Made by a program: the position numbers and the translations under genes
Origin: Syntrophus sp. (in: bacteria)
GTDB taxonomy: Bacteria > Desulfobacterota > Syntrophia > Syntrophales > UBA5619
Direction of reading: 5' to 3'
NCBI GenBank assembly: GCA_013824905.1
Contig: PNOO01000122.1
Coordinates: 1 to 7,384 of the forward strand
DNA: 7,384 bases
The notes under the pieces: model-generated
What the model saw: only the letters and a program-made list of their open reading frames with translations
Databases searched by the model: none
What the model was told of the DNA's origin: nothing
Shown: positions 1 to 5,958 of the stretch, piece by piece
Position numbering within the stretch: the first letter of the stretch is position 1
Layout: every line of letters starts with the position of its first letter

Positions 1-949
1 TCCAGTTCTGGAGATCCTTTGCGGAATGCAGATGCGCCCTTTTGTTGACCATCACCCAGCTCATGTGGGCCGCGCCGTCCTTGCAGGTCGTGCAGTCCCG
101 GGTGGCCGACGTGCAGCAGCGGTGCATCGTCTGAAGGTCGGCCGCCCAGCGGATGAAGCGGATCAGACGTTTCGGCTGAGGTTGGCGGTTATCCATGGGT
201 TCCGTCACGGAGGGGCACTCCATCCATCCGAAGGGCCGTCCGAGCATCCGGCCGGTGGTGATGATCTCGTGGTAATACCGGCAGGAGATGACGGCCCGGG
301 GATACCTGTCGAGCATCGCGTCCATCTCGGCGCGGATCTCGGCGAGCTGGGAGGCGGTCCAGGAAAATCCTTCCACTCCCTCGTCATTGGAAAGAAGCTG
401 CATATGGACCTTGAACCCCGCCTCGGCGATGCGGCGGATGACCCTTTCCGTTCGCCCGATCTGCCGGGGGGTGATGGTGTAGAGATAATACGCATTCGGG
501 TCGCCGGCGTAATTGCGGCTGGAGACGGCAAAGGCGTCTTTCCCCCGGAGGAGCTTTTCGTCCTCTTCGTCGCCCCACAGAGAGATGCCCACCATCATGT
601 CGGGAAAACGGTCGCGGGGGACCTTGATCAGACCGTTTGTGGCGCAGAATGTGGGCAGACGCTTGTAGAAGGCTTCCACGCGGTCGAAATAGAGGGTCGG
701 TTCTCCCCCGATGAGGATCGCCAGGTTGACCCCCCGCGCCTGCTCCTGTTCAACAAAGGCTCCCCACCGGGTGATATCCGTCTCTTCGGGCGCCGCCTTA
801 TGCTCATCGGACGAAAAGAAAAAACAACCCTTGCAACGGAGGTTGCATTGGTTTGTCACATCGTAAATCGAACTGCGGATATTCAGGCGCGAAATCGCCT
901 TGTAACGCTCGTACCACCCTTTATCCAGAAGTGAACTGACGGTTTGCAT
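1..949 (-). CDS. Radical SAM protein, C-terminus cut off by window edge (rSAM-1)
   Basis: Translating the minus strand from the ATG at 949 gives 316 codons open to the left edge, so the protein is incomplete. A CxxxCxxC motif (CNLRCKGC; C35, C39, C42) is the classic site for the SAM-binding [4Fe-4S] cluster, and GGEPT at 81-85 is the canonical second radical SAM motif. Farther on are C245 and a CC-x6-C-x2-C group (C278, C279, C286, C289), which could hold an auxiliary Fe-S cluster as SPASM/twitch domains do. This spacing is not a standard SPASM pattern that I recognise. The start is well supported: AGGAAGG at 958-964 lies 8 nt upstream, and the stop of the preceding gene is 3 nt away, so translation is probably coupled. 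It is clearly paralogous to the upstream gene (see rSAM-2). Substrate unknown; the ACP and hotdog neighbours suggest a lipid- or acyl-carrier-linked substrate. Radical SAM fold is very likely, function is not assigned. Confidence 0.93.
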   Translation of the reverse strand, partial: MQTVSSLLDKGWYERYKAISRLNIRSSIYDVTNQCNLRCKGCFFFSSDEHKAAPEETDITRWGAFVEQEQARGVNLAILIGGEPTLYFDRVEAFYKRLPTFCATNGLIKVPRDRFPDMMVGISLWGDEEDEKLLRGKDAFAVSSRNYAGDPNAYYLYTITPRQIGRTERVIRRIAEAGFKVHMQLLSNDEGVEGFSWTASQLAEIRAEMDAMLDRYPRAVISCRYYHEIITTGRMLGRPFGWMECPSVTEPMDNRQPQPKRLIRFIRWAADLQTMHRCCTSATRDCTTCKDGAAHMSWVMVNKRAHLHSAKDLQNW

Positions 950-952
950 CTC

Positions 953-2125
953 TTAGGCCTTCCTGATCGCTTCGCGTCCCGGCGGCGGGACCATTTCCGC
1001 GCAGAGATTCTCTCCCTTTTCATATCCCATGACCCAAACGGCCAGATAGGTATCGACATAGTCCAGCCAGGACTTGAAAGTCAGAGGATCCGCCACATGC
1101 CGATAAAGCCGGGCGGTGACGACGGCGCTTCCCGCCGCGTAATGCCGGCAGTCTTCGCAATCCGTATCGGGCACACAGCAGGCGACCCCCCGATCCCAGG
1201 TGAGGTCGGTCCGGAACTGGCGGAAAGAACGGCCCAGCCCGATGGCCGTCGAGTCGTTCCTCCGCGGATAGGAGCAGCCATACAGGTCGTGGAGGCCCCG
1301 GGCGTGGGTATGGGCGACGATATTATAGGGAGAAAAAAGGACGTGCCGGGGATACCGGTCCATCATCTCACGCATCACCTCCCGCGTGCGGATCAGGGAC
1401 GCCTCGTCGTGGCGCAGCGGACCTTCGTAGCCGATAGGCGCGGAAAAGACGTTGAAAGTGACCCGGCAGTCCGCGGACGCAAGGACCGCCATGACTTCGG
1501 ATATTTCATCAATGTTTTCCCGCGTAAAGGTGTAAACGAAAACGGCGCGGGGATCGCCGCGGTAGTTTGCGATCTGACGGTTCAGAAGCCCCCTGGCTTT
1601 GCGCACCCTTAAACCGGTTTCGTCATTGCCCCAGACGGAGATATGAATCCGGTACCCGACGGCGGGATCGATGCGCAAAACCCCGTTCGTGGCGATGCTT
1701 CCCAGGGGCATCTCGGCAAAACAGACGGCAAGAAGTTCGGGTACCAGGGAAGGTTCGGCTCCGGCCAGGACCACATAGGTGATGCCACGCGCCTTTTCCT
1801 TGCGCATGAGCTCCCGCCATGCCTCCGGATCGCCGTTTTCCCGCGCGAACTGTTTGGCCCCCTCGTAGTAATAGCAGCCGTCGCAACTCAGATTACAGCG
1901 GTTGCACATGTCATAGGTGGATTCGCGGAGAAAGAAGTACCTGCGGACCTTTTCCCAGCGGGCCCGCACGTCCGGATCCGCCAGCAATTCGGAAAATTTC
2001 CAGCGCGGTGAAACCGCATCCGAAGGCGTCATCGCCGCCTTTTCCTCAACACAGCCGTCAGCCGGCGCAGCGCACTTGTCCGTTCCCGCCATCAGCATCA
2101 CAGCCGGCTCCCTACCCTGCCCCAT
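953..2125 (-). CDS. Radical SAM protein paralogous to its downstream neighbour (rSAM-2)
   Basis: This is a 390-residue protein from the ATG at 2125. The CxxxCxxC motif (CNLSCDGC; C77, C81, C84) marks the radical SAM cluster. The second motif is GAEPS (122-126), a variant of GGEPT. Later come C284 and CC-x5-C-x2-C (C316, C317, C323, C326), matching in order the extra cysteines of the neighbouring radical SAM protein. Other shared stretches are YDxxNxCNLxCxGC, E(K/Q)ARG, ATNG, IS(L/V)WG, Y(A/R)GDP and M(L/M)DRYPR, so the pair probably arose by duplication. The start is uncertain. The frame is open to an ATG at 2194 that overlaps the ACP stop and has no SD. The ATG at 2125 has GGAGAG 5 nt upstream, the ATG at 2098 has GGGAG 9 nt upstream, and the ATG at 2032 gives an N-terminus about as long as the paralogue's. 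The substrate is not known. Confidence 0.93.
   Translation of the reverse strand: MGQGREPAVMLMAGTDKCAAPADGCVEEKAAMTPSDAVSPRWKFSELLADPDVRARWEKVRRYFFLRESTYDMCNRCNLSCDGCYYYEGAKQFARENGDPEAWRELMRKEKARGITYVVLAGAEPSLVPELLAVCFAEMPLGSIATNGVLRIDPAVGYRIHISVWGNDETGLRVRKARGLLNRQIANYRGDPRAVFVYTFTRENIDEISEVMAVLASADCRVTFNVFSAPIGYEGPLRHDEASLIRTREVMREMMDRYPRHVLFSPYNIVAHTHARGLHDLYGCSYPRRNDSTAIGLGRSFRQFRTDLTWDRGVACCVPDTDCEDCRHYAAGSAVVTARLYRHVADPLTFKSWLDYVDTYLAVWVMGYEKGENLCAEMVPPPGREAIRKA
958..964 (-). promoter_or_regulatory. Ribosome binding site for rSAM-1
   Basis: The minus strand reads AGGAAGG here, 8 nt before the ATG at 949. It lies inside the last codons of the upstream radical SAM gene, so it fixes the start and suggests coupled translation. 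Confidence 0.7.
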
Positions 2126-2177
2126 GCACACTCTCCGATTTTTTCGCCCCTGCGGCCATCCTGAAGATCCGGCCTCC

Positions 2178-2453
2178 CTACCCTTTCGCGCCATCCAGCC
2201 GGGATTGAAGATATCCGGCGATCAGTCTGATGCTTTTCAATTTCGGATAGTCGTCCTCATCGATGAAGACTCCATATTCATCCTGCAGAACCAGGGCCAC
2301 CGTTGCCAGATCCATGCTGTCCACGCCAAGTTCATCCACAAGATCCATATCGGGATCGAACTTCTCCGGCGTGATATCCTCCAGCTTCAATTCCTCAATG
2401 ATGATCTCGGCAATCCGGAGGACCATCTCCTGGATCTCTTTACTCTCCGGCAT
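2178..2453 (-). CDS. Acyl carrier protein
   Basis: This 91-residue acidic protein has the four-helix ACP pattern and the phosphopantetheine attachment motif GVDSMDL, with Ser46 as the expected attachment site. Family ACPs usually read DSL, so DSM is a mild variant also seen in specialised carriers. Its role would be to hold a growing or modified acyl chain as a thioester in the cytoplasm. The start is secure: GGGAGG (2461-2466) lies 7 nt before the ATG. It sits just upstream of two radical SAM genes and downstream of a FabZ-like hotdog gene, not among fabD, fabG and fabF, so it is probably a pathway-specific carrier, not the housekeeping AcpP (inference). Its stop codon lies 52 nt before the preferred start of the next gene, or overlaps it if that gene starts at 2194. 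Confidence 0.95.
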   Translation of the reverse strand: MPESKEIQEMVLRIAEIIIEELKLEDITPEKFDPDMDLVDELGVDSMDLATVALVLQDEYGVFIDEDDYPKLKSIRLIAGYLQSRLDGAKG

Positions 2454-2460
2454 GATTCAA

Positions 2461-2466
2461 CCTCCC
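2461..2466 (-). promoter_or_regulatory. Ribosome binding site for the acyl carrier protein
   Basis: The minus strand reads GGGAGG, 7 nt before the ATG at 2453. It is among the strongest SD sites in the window, consistent with high production of a small carrier protein. Confidence 0.75.
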
Positions 2467-2500
2467 TAACGTCAATATGCTGTTCATCCTAGGACAGAGG

Positions 2501-2529
2501 AAAATGATAGAAACCTTCTTTTTTGTCAA
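2501..2529 (-). promoter_or_regulatory. Possible sigma70-type promoter upstream of the ACP gene
   Basis: The 98-nt gap between the hotdog and ACP genes is visibly richer in A+T than its surroundings. On the minus strand it has a perfect TTGACA at 2524-2529. At 17 nt spacing the -10 candidate is CATTTT (2501-2506, weak). A better hexamer, TATCAT (2504-2509), is only 14 nt away. The -35 match is clear and the -10 is not, so this is a tentative promoter for ACP and the two radical SAM genes. Confidence 0.3.
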
Positions 2530-2551
2530 GAAATTTGTTGCACGATCCAAA

Positions 2552-2926
2552 TCAGTCCGCAGCAATCCTTGCCTTAAAAAAACCCGTGCAGGCCAATTCT
2601 TCGGCAAGACTGACGGAAAATTCATACGTTAGTCGGTCCGGTTTATTCTCCCTGGATATTTTCAGTGTCATCCGGTCATCAGGTGTAACGGGCAGGCGGA
2701 AACGGACCCTGCCGATGCCCGTCATCTCCACCCGTCTTTTTTCCCCGAGCTCAGAGGCGAGGATCGCTTCCTCCACCAGGGCAAGGACCGCAATGCCCGG
2801 TAGAATCGGATTGCCGGGGAAATGACCGGCATACCATACAGAATCGGCGGGGACTTGGGCCGATGCGGCAATATGGTCGGCCGTAGACGACAGTTCTGTG
2901 AGCTTTTGCATGAATGGTTTCATCAT
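2552..2926 (-). CDS. FabZ/FabA-like hotdog-fold protein lacking the usual acidic catalytic residue
   Basis: The 124-residue protein carries GHFPGNPILPGI (34-45), the signature of FabZ/FabA 3-hydroxyacyl-ACP dehydratases, with His35 as the expected catalytic histidine. In FabZ and FabA the second catalytic residue, Glu or Asp, lies 14 residues after that His. Here that position is Ala49, and acidic residues come only at Glu52 and Glu53. It may therefore be a non-catalytic partner, a thioesterase-like or isomerase-like protein, or a dehydratase using a shifted acid. The length is slightly below that of FabZ (about 140-150). The start is not well fixed: ATG codons at 2926, 2923 and 2911 all lack a good SD at normal distance; GAGGGA lies about 12-14 nt before 2926. 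An in-frame TAA farther upstream rules out a much longer form. Its place before an ACP gene supports an acyl-ACP substrate. Confidence 0.88.
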   Translation of the reverse strand: MMKPFMQKLTELSSTADHIAASAQVPADSVWYAGHFPGNPILPGIAVLALVEEAILASELGEKRRVEMTGIGRVRFRLPVTPDDRMTLKISRENKPDRLTYEFSVSLAEELACTGFFKARIAAD

Positions 2927-2983
2927 GGTCGTTATCCGTCCCTCGCCTTTTTTACCGAATGAAATCGCTTACGCCGCTTTTTT

Positions 2984-3012
2984 TAAGTAACTTGTGCCGG
3001 CATAGGTGTCAA
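2984..3012 (-). promoter_or_regulatory. Possible promoter upstream of the hotdog gene
   Basis: On the minus strand a perfect TTGACA (3007-3012) lies just after the deacetylase stop codon, followed at 17 nt by TACTTA (2984-2989), a poor -10. The gap from 2927 to 3018 also holds A/T tracts. Only the -35 element is convincing. Confidence 0.22.
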
Positions 3013-3018
3013 GATAAA

Positions 3019-4236
3019 TCATGACTTGGGCGGGTAAGTCTCCAGAGTCTCCATGACCGGCCTGCCGATCAGTTCCGACAGGGGAACCACTTCATATCCC
3101 TGGGACTTCAACCCCTGGATGAGCCGCTCCACCTCCCTGAGCCATTCCATTATCCTCCTGCCCCGCGGGGGGACGTCGTGAAGGAGGACGATAGCGCCGG
3201 GATGGATCTTTTTCAGGATGGTCTTTGCCAGCCCTGCCATCCGCCGATTCCCGAAGTCACGTGCGCGGCAACTGAACGTGACGCAATCAAGGCGCAACTT
3301 CCTCAAAATCTTCGGCAATCTGGGATTGGTGATCCCCACGGGCGGCCGGAAAACCAGGGGTCGTATGCCGAAATCGACCAGCAGGAGCTGGGTGTGGGCG
3401 ATCTCCTCCGCGAGCCTCGCACTGGAACGCAGCATCAACAAGGGATCGTGGCGGTAAGAGTGATTGCCGACGGCATGGCCCCGCAAAAGGATCTCCCGGA
3501 CCAGCGCCGGATTCCCTTCCGCTTTCTTGCCGATGACAAAAAAAGTCGCCGCTGCCTCATAACGCTCAAGGAGATCCAACAGAAGGAAGATCACATCCGG
3601 ATCAGGGCCGTCATCGAAGGTCAAGGCCACCGCCTTAACGCCGCTTCCGCCCCGGCTGATCACCGGCAGGAAAAAACCCCATTGAGGAAAGAAAGGAGCG
3701 GCCAGACAGAGCAGGACAAACACGCCGAGGGGGATGGCGGCTATTCTCCCCCCGAATAGGAAGAGAAGGACCCCGGAAAGGAGAAATGCAATGAGACCCG
3801 CGCCGTGGGCGGGCGAGAAAATCCCCTTGTGGGCCGATTCACAGCCCATCGGAGCGGTATTGCCCCATTTTTCCACTGCATTCCACATGGCCCAGCGAAG
3901 AAAAATCGAGGCATAACGAGAACCGGCCAGATAGAAACCGGCCATAAAAACGAGATGGGACAGGCCGTAGATAATCGGTCCGCCGATGGCAACGATCAAG
4001 GGTTCGCGCACGTGGAAGGCGATCAGGGCCAGGAGTCCCACCGCCGGCCAGCCGATGACATAGCTCAAACCGATGAGTCCCAGTCCCGTCCATACCCTGG
4101 GTGTCGGTTTCACATGCAGCGAGGAAAGAGTCGTCCTCTCCGCCATCGCATTGCGTACAAAACGCGTCCGGGACAACCGGCTGATGATCCTTGCTCTGAT
4201 TCCCCCTCCCGTCATCGCCTGTATTTTCCCCCTCAT
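3019..4236 (-). CDS. Membrane-anchored polysaccharide deacetylase (NodB homology domain)
   Basis: The 405-residue protein has a basic N-terminus (1-47), then hydrophobic segments at about 50-74, 80-105, 146-162 and 165-191, followed by a carbohydrate esterase family 4 domain from about 200. The motifs are TFDDGPDP (206-213, Asp208 and Asp209), HSYRH (259-263, metal-binding His pair), RPPVG (297-301) and LLHD (351-354). Family members remove N-acetyl or O-acetyl groups from glycans using a divalent metal. The aromatic motif before the last one is poorly kept (RARDFGN, 324-330). Four predicted membrane segments would place the domain at the inner membrane; the side is not clear. The start is uncertain: neither the ATG at 4236 nor that at 4215 has an SD at ideal distance (AGGGGG is about 12 nt before 4215), and 4146 is a further option. 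It is first in the minus-strand run, so the ACP-linked product may be joined to, or moved with, a glycan (inference). Confidence 0.92.
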   Translation of the reverse strand: MRGKIQAMTGGGIRARIISRLSRTRFVRNAMAERTTLSSLHVKPTPRVWTGLGLIGLSYVIGWPAVGLLALIAFHVREPLIVAIGGPIIYGLSHLVFMAGFYLAGSRYASIFLRWAMWNAVEKWGNTAPMGCESAHKGIFSPAHGAGLIAFLLSGVLLFLFGGRIAAIPLGVFVLLCLAAPFFPQWGFFLPVISRGGSGVKAVALTFDDGPDPDVIFLLLDLLERYEAAATFFVIGKKAEGNPALVREILLRGHAVGNHSYRHDPLLMLRSSARLAEEIAHTQLLLVDFGIRPLVFRPPVGITNPRLPKILRKLRLDCVTFSCRARDFGNRRMAGLAKTILKKIHPGAIVLLHDVPPRGRRIMEWLREVERLIQGLKSQGYEVVPLSELIGRPVMETLETYPPKS

Positions 4237-4250
4237 TCAAATTGGTTTGT

Positions 4251-4277
4251 CTCTATATAATAAAAGGATGTATAGAG
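4251..4277. repeat. Inverted repeat, possible operator (CTCTATA-N13-TATAGAG)
   Basis: CTCTATA at 4251-4257 and TATAGAG at 4271-4277 are perfect 7-bp inverted repeats. Their centres are 20 bp apart, about two helical turns. The repeat lies about 15 bp upstream of the first possible deacetylase start and overlaps minus-strand TATTAT (4257-4262), a candidate -10. It may be a dimer binding site. An AT-rich chance palindrome is also possible. Confidence 0.35.
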
Positions 4278-4297
4278 CCACGTCTAATTGAAGATCC

Positions 4298-4327
4298 TTG
4301 CTTTTTCCCCCGTCTACGGGTTATACG
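4298..4327 (+). promoter_or_regulatory. Weak candidate promoter for the plus-strand envelope genes
   Basis: TTGCTT at 4298-4303 and TATACG at 4322-4327 are 18 nt apart. Each is an imperfect match to sigma70 hexamers. The position, about 95 nt before the TPR gene and just before the mini-ORF, is sensible, but the sequence match alone is poor. Confidence 0.2.
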
Positions 4328-4355
4328 TACCAACCTGTGACAATCGAAGGAGATC

Positions 4356-4409
4356 ATGGATCGCCTGGAGCGGAAATCACCCCTCCTGATCCGCCAAAGA
4401 ACTTTCTGA
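4356..4409 (+). CDS. 17-codon mini-ORF, possible leader peptide
   Basis: ATG at 4356 opens a 17-residue reading frame (MDRLERKSPLLIRQRTF) ending in TGA at 4407-4409. It is preceded by a strong SD (GAAGGAG, 4346-4352) only 3 nt before the ATG, closer than usual. It is in the same frame as the TPR gene, whose GTG start comes 12 nt after the stop. The TPR gene itself has a poor SD, so the mini-ORF could deliver ribosomes to it by re-initiation. It has no recognisable family and may be chance. Confidence 0.25.
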   Translation: MDRLERKSPLLIRQRTF

Positions 4410-4421
4410 AACGAGCGTGAT

Positions 4422-5351
4422 GTGAAAACTGTTCGAATCACCGCCATTGTTCTCTTTCTCCTGCTGCCGGGGCGGCTCTGCGCAGACGATTTCGCCTCTC
4501 AGTATTACGACTTACGGGAGAAGGAGATCCGGCAGTTCAGTGCCGAACTTTTCGCTACGGGCGAGTATTACCGGTCGATCACCGAGGCCAGACGCTATGT
4601 CTTTCTCTTCCCAAAGGGACCAAGGACCGAAGAGATCGCCAAGCTGATCGGCGACGCCTACCTGATGTCACACGAGTGGGACGAGGCGATCGCCGCCTAT
4701 GACGAATTTCTCACACTTTTCCCGGCATCGCCCCTGGCCGGGGCGGCAACCTTCCACAAGGCGATTGCACTTCTCAAGCTGGGTCACACGGCAGAGGCCG
4801 AGCGCCTCTTCCAGCTCATTCTGAGCGGCCCCGATCGAGAGATAAAGGGCTTGGCCGCCCGCTGGGAGATCCTCCTGCTCATCCGTCAGAACCGGTTCGA
4901 AGAAGCGGAAAGTCTGCTTAAGGACCGGATGCTCCGGCCGGAGCTCGAAAAAGAGACAGGCCATATCGAGGAGCTCCTCAAAGAGAAGAAAGGCGCCCGC
5001 TACAAGTCGCCGGAAACCGCCGGAATTCTCTCGGCAATTCTTCCGGGAAGCGGCCAGTTCTACAACGAGCGGTACCAGGACGGCGTCTATTCGTTCTTTC
5101 TGAACTCCCTGTTCATCCTGGCCGCCTACAAGGCATACGACTCAGGCAACTACGGCCTCGGCGGCATCCTGACCCTGTTCGAGCTCGGTTGGTACACAGG
5201 GGGTATTTACGGGGCGGTGGGCGGCGCCCACAAATACAACAGGCAAATCGACGAGGTCCTTTTCCGGAACGGCATTCAGAGGCTCAATCTCCGGGAAAGA
5301 GAGATCGGCCGGCCCGGCGGCGTTTCCGTCATGTTCACCTATCCTTTCTGA
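4422..5351 (+). CDS. Exported TPR protein with C-terminal hydrophobic PGSGQ-type domain
   Basis: The 309-residue protein starts at a GTG (4422). Residues 1-21 form a Sec signal peptide (basic KTVR, hydrophobic IVLFLLLP, likely cut after LCA). The cysteine at 20 does not sit in a proper lipobox. Residues about 35-170 form TPR-like helical pairs (for example GDAYLMSHEWDEAIAAYDEF), resembling periplasmic TPR proteins such as BamD or CpoB. A second part (about 200-275) has SAILPGSGQFYNERY followed by hydrophobic stretches rich in Gly and aromatics, a pattern found in small membrane domains linked to TPRs. It therefore looks like a periplasmic protein attached to a membrane by its C-terminal region. 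It is followed after 13 nt by a YidD-family gene, so the two may act together in envelope assembly. The exact function is not known. The SD before the GTG is poor. No in-frame ATG with a good SD was seen, and the signal peptide fits this start. Confidence 0.88.
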   Translation: MKTVRITAIVLFLLLPGRLCADDFASQYYDLREKEIRQFSAELFATGEYYRSITEARRYVFLFPKGPRTEEIAKLIGDAYLMSHEWDEAIAAYDEFLTLFPASPLAGAATFHKAIALLKLGHTAEAERLFQLILSGPDREIKGLAARWEILLLIRQNRFEEAESLLKDRMLRPELEKETGHIEELLKEKKGARYKSPETAGILSAILPGSGQFYNERYQDGVYSFFLNSLFILAAYKAYDSGNYGLGGILTLFELGWYTGGIYGAVGGAHKYNRQIDEVLFRNGIQRLNLREREIGRPGGVSVMFTYPF

Positions 5352-5364
5352 GGAAGATCCCGCC

Positions 5365-5958
5365 ATGAACCAACGATATTTCACCCCTGTCGCCTTTCGC
5401 CTCCGTCAGAATCATTTCGGCCGTCGGGAGACCCGGGTCTTTCCTTTTGCAGCCCCTTTCGAAGGGGGGGGGAGAAACCGACCCTTGCGTCCGTTTCTTG
5501 TCATCGTCATCACCCTGGCCGCTGCGCTCCTCTGGGCACAGACCTCCCCTGCGGACGAGAGCCTCCTCCGCGGACCCGGGAAAACGATTCGGGCAAAGGC
5601 GAATGTAACGGATTCAGCCGCCGCGCATCAGGGCGTCCTGGAGGACATTGCCGCGGCGCCGGTTCTCTTCTATCAGCGCTTCCTCAGCCGACATTGGGGA
5701 CAGAGCTGCGCCTATTACCCCTCCTGCTCGAATTACGCATTGCTGGCGATCCGGAAGCACGGTGCGGTGATCGGGACGATGATCGCCTTCGATAGACTCC
5801 AGCATGAGACCAACGAGGCCAGAACCTCCCCCCTGATCCTGATCGGCGGACAAACGAGGGTTTACGACCCGCTGGAAAATAATGATTATTGGTGGTATAT
5901 GAATCTGCGTTTTGAACCGATCGCGCCCGCAAGCGCGGCAAAAGACGCAAAACGTTAA
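5365..5958 (+). CDS. yidD: YidD-family protein with signal-peptide-like N-terminal extension
   Basis: Residues about 99-148 match the YidD core: YQRFLS, then CAYYPSCSNYALLAIRKHG (C115, C121) and FDRLQHE, with a later YDPLENN. YidD proteins help insertion of inner-membrane proteins alongside YidC. They are usually only about 70-85 residues and lack a signal peptide. This one is 197 residues and has a hydrophobic stretch at 44-58 (FLVIVITLAAALLWA) after a basic segment, so it is anchored or exported. The usual third cysteine after RLxR is absent (RLQHE). The ATG at 5365 has GAGGA at 5350-5354, 10 nt upstream. A TTG at 5485 (residue 41) would start directly at a normal signal peptide (n-region R-P), preceded by GGAG 10 nt upstream. 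The residues between hold a nine-G run, so the later start is a real alternative. It is flanked by a TPR and a beta-barrel gene. Confidence 0.85.
   Translation: MNQRYFTPVAFRLRQNHFGRRETRVFPFAAPFEGGGRNRPLRPFLVIVITLAAALLWAQTSPADESLLRGPGKTIRAKANVTDSAAAHQGVLEDIAAAPVLFYQRFLSRHWGQSCAYYPSCSNYALLAIRKHGAVIGTMIAFDRLQHETNEARTSPLILIGGQTRVYDPLENNDYWWYMNLRFEPIAPASAAKDAKR

Larger units (their letters stand above)
4237..4421. other. Divergent intergenic region
   Basis: These 185 nt separate the minus-strand deacetylase run from the plus-strand envelope run. The left third is A/T-rich and carries an inverted repeat and TATA-like hexamers. The middle has weak promoter-like elements for the plus strand, and the right third holds a short SD-led mini-ORF. 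No terminator hairpin or RNA gene was seen. It most likely holds the promoters of both flanking operons. Confidence 0.7.

Noticed and set aside
26..934. 302-codon plus-strand ORF
   Set aside because: It lies wholly antisense to the radical SAM gene at 1-949, which has clear motifs and an SD. The plus translation is low-complexity with no recognisable family.
944..1612. 222-codon plus-strand ORF
   Set aside because: It is antisense to the second radical SAM gene, which carries the CxxxCxxC motif; no SD or motif supports it.
2126..2194. Longer N-terminus for the second radical SAM protein (ATG at 2194)
   Set aside because: It has no SD and overlaps the end of the ACP gene, while ATGs at 2125 and 2098 have good SDs. 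It was kept only as an alternative.
1917..2492. 191-codon plus-strand ORF
   Set aside because: It overlaps the ACP and the radical SAM N-terminus on the other strand; the ACP is unmistakable.
2990..3005. Sigma54-like GGCAC element on the minus strand
   Set aside because: The GG is present but the GC expected at the -12 position is not, so the match fails.
3178..3759. 193-codon plus-strand ORF
   Set aside because: It is antisense to the deacetylase domain, whose TFDDGP, HxxxH and LLHD motifs are on the minus strand.
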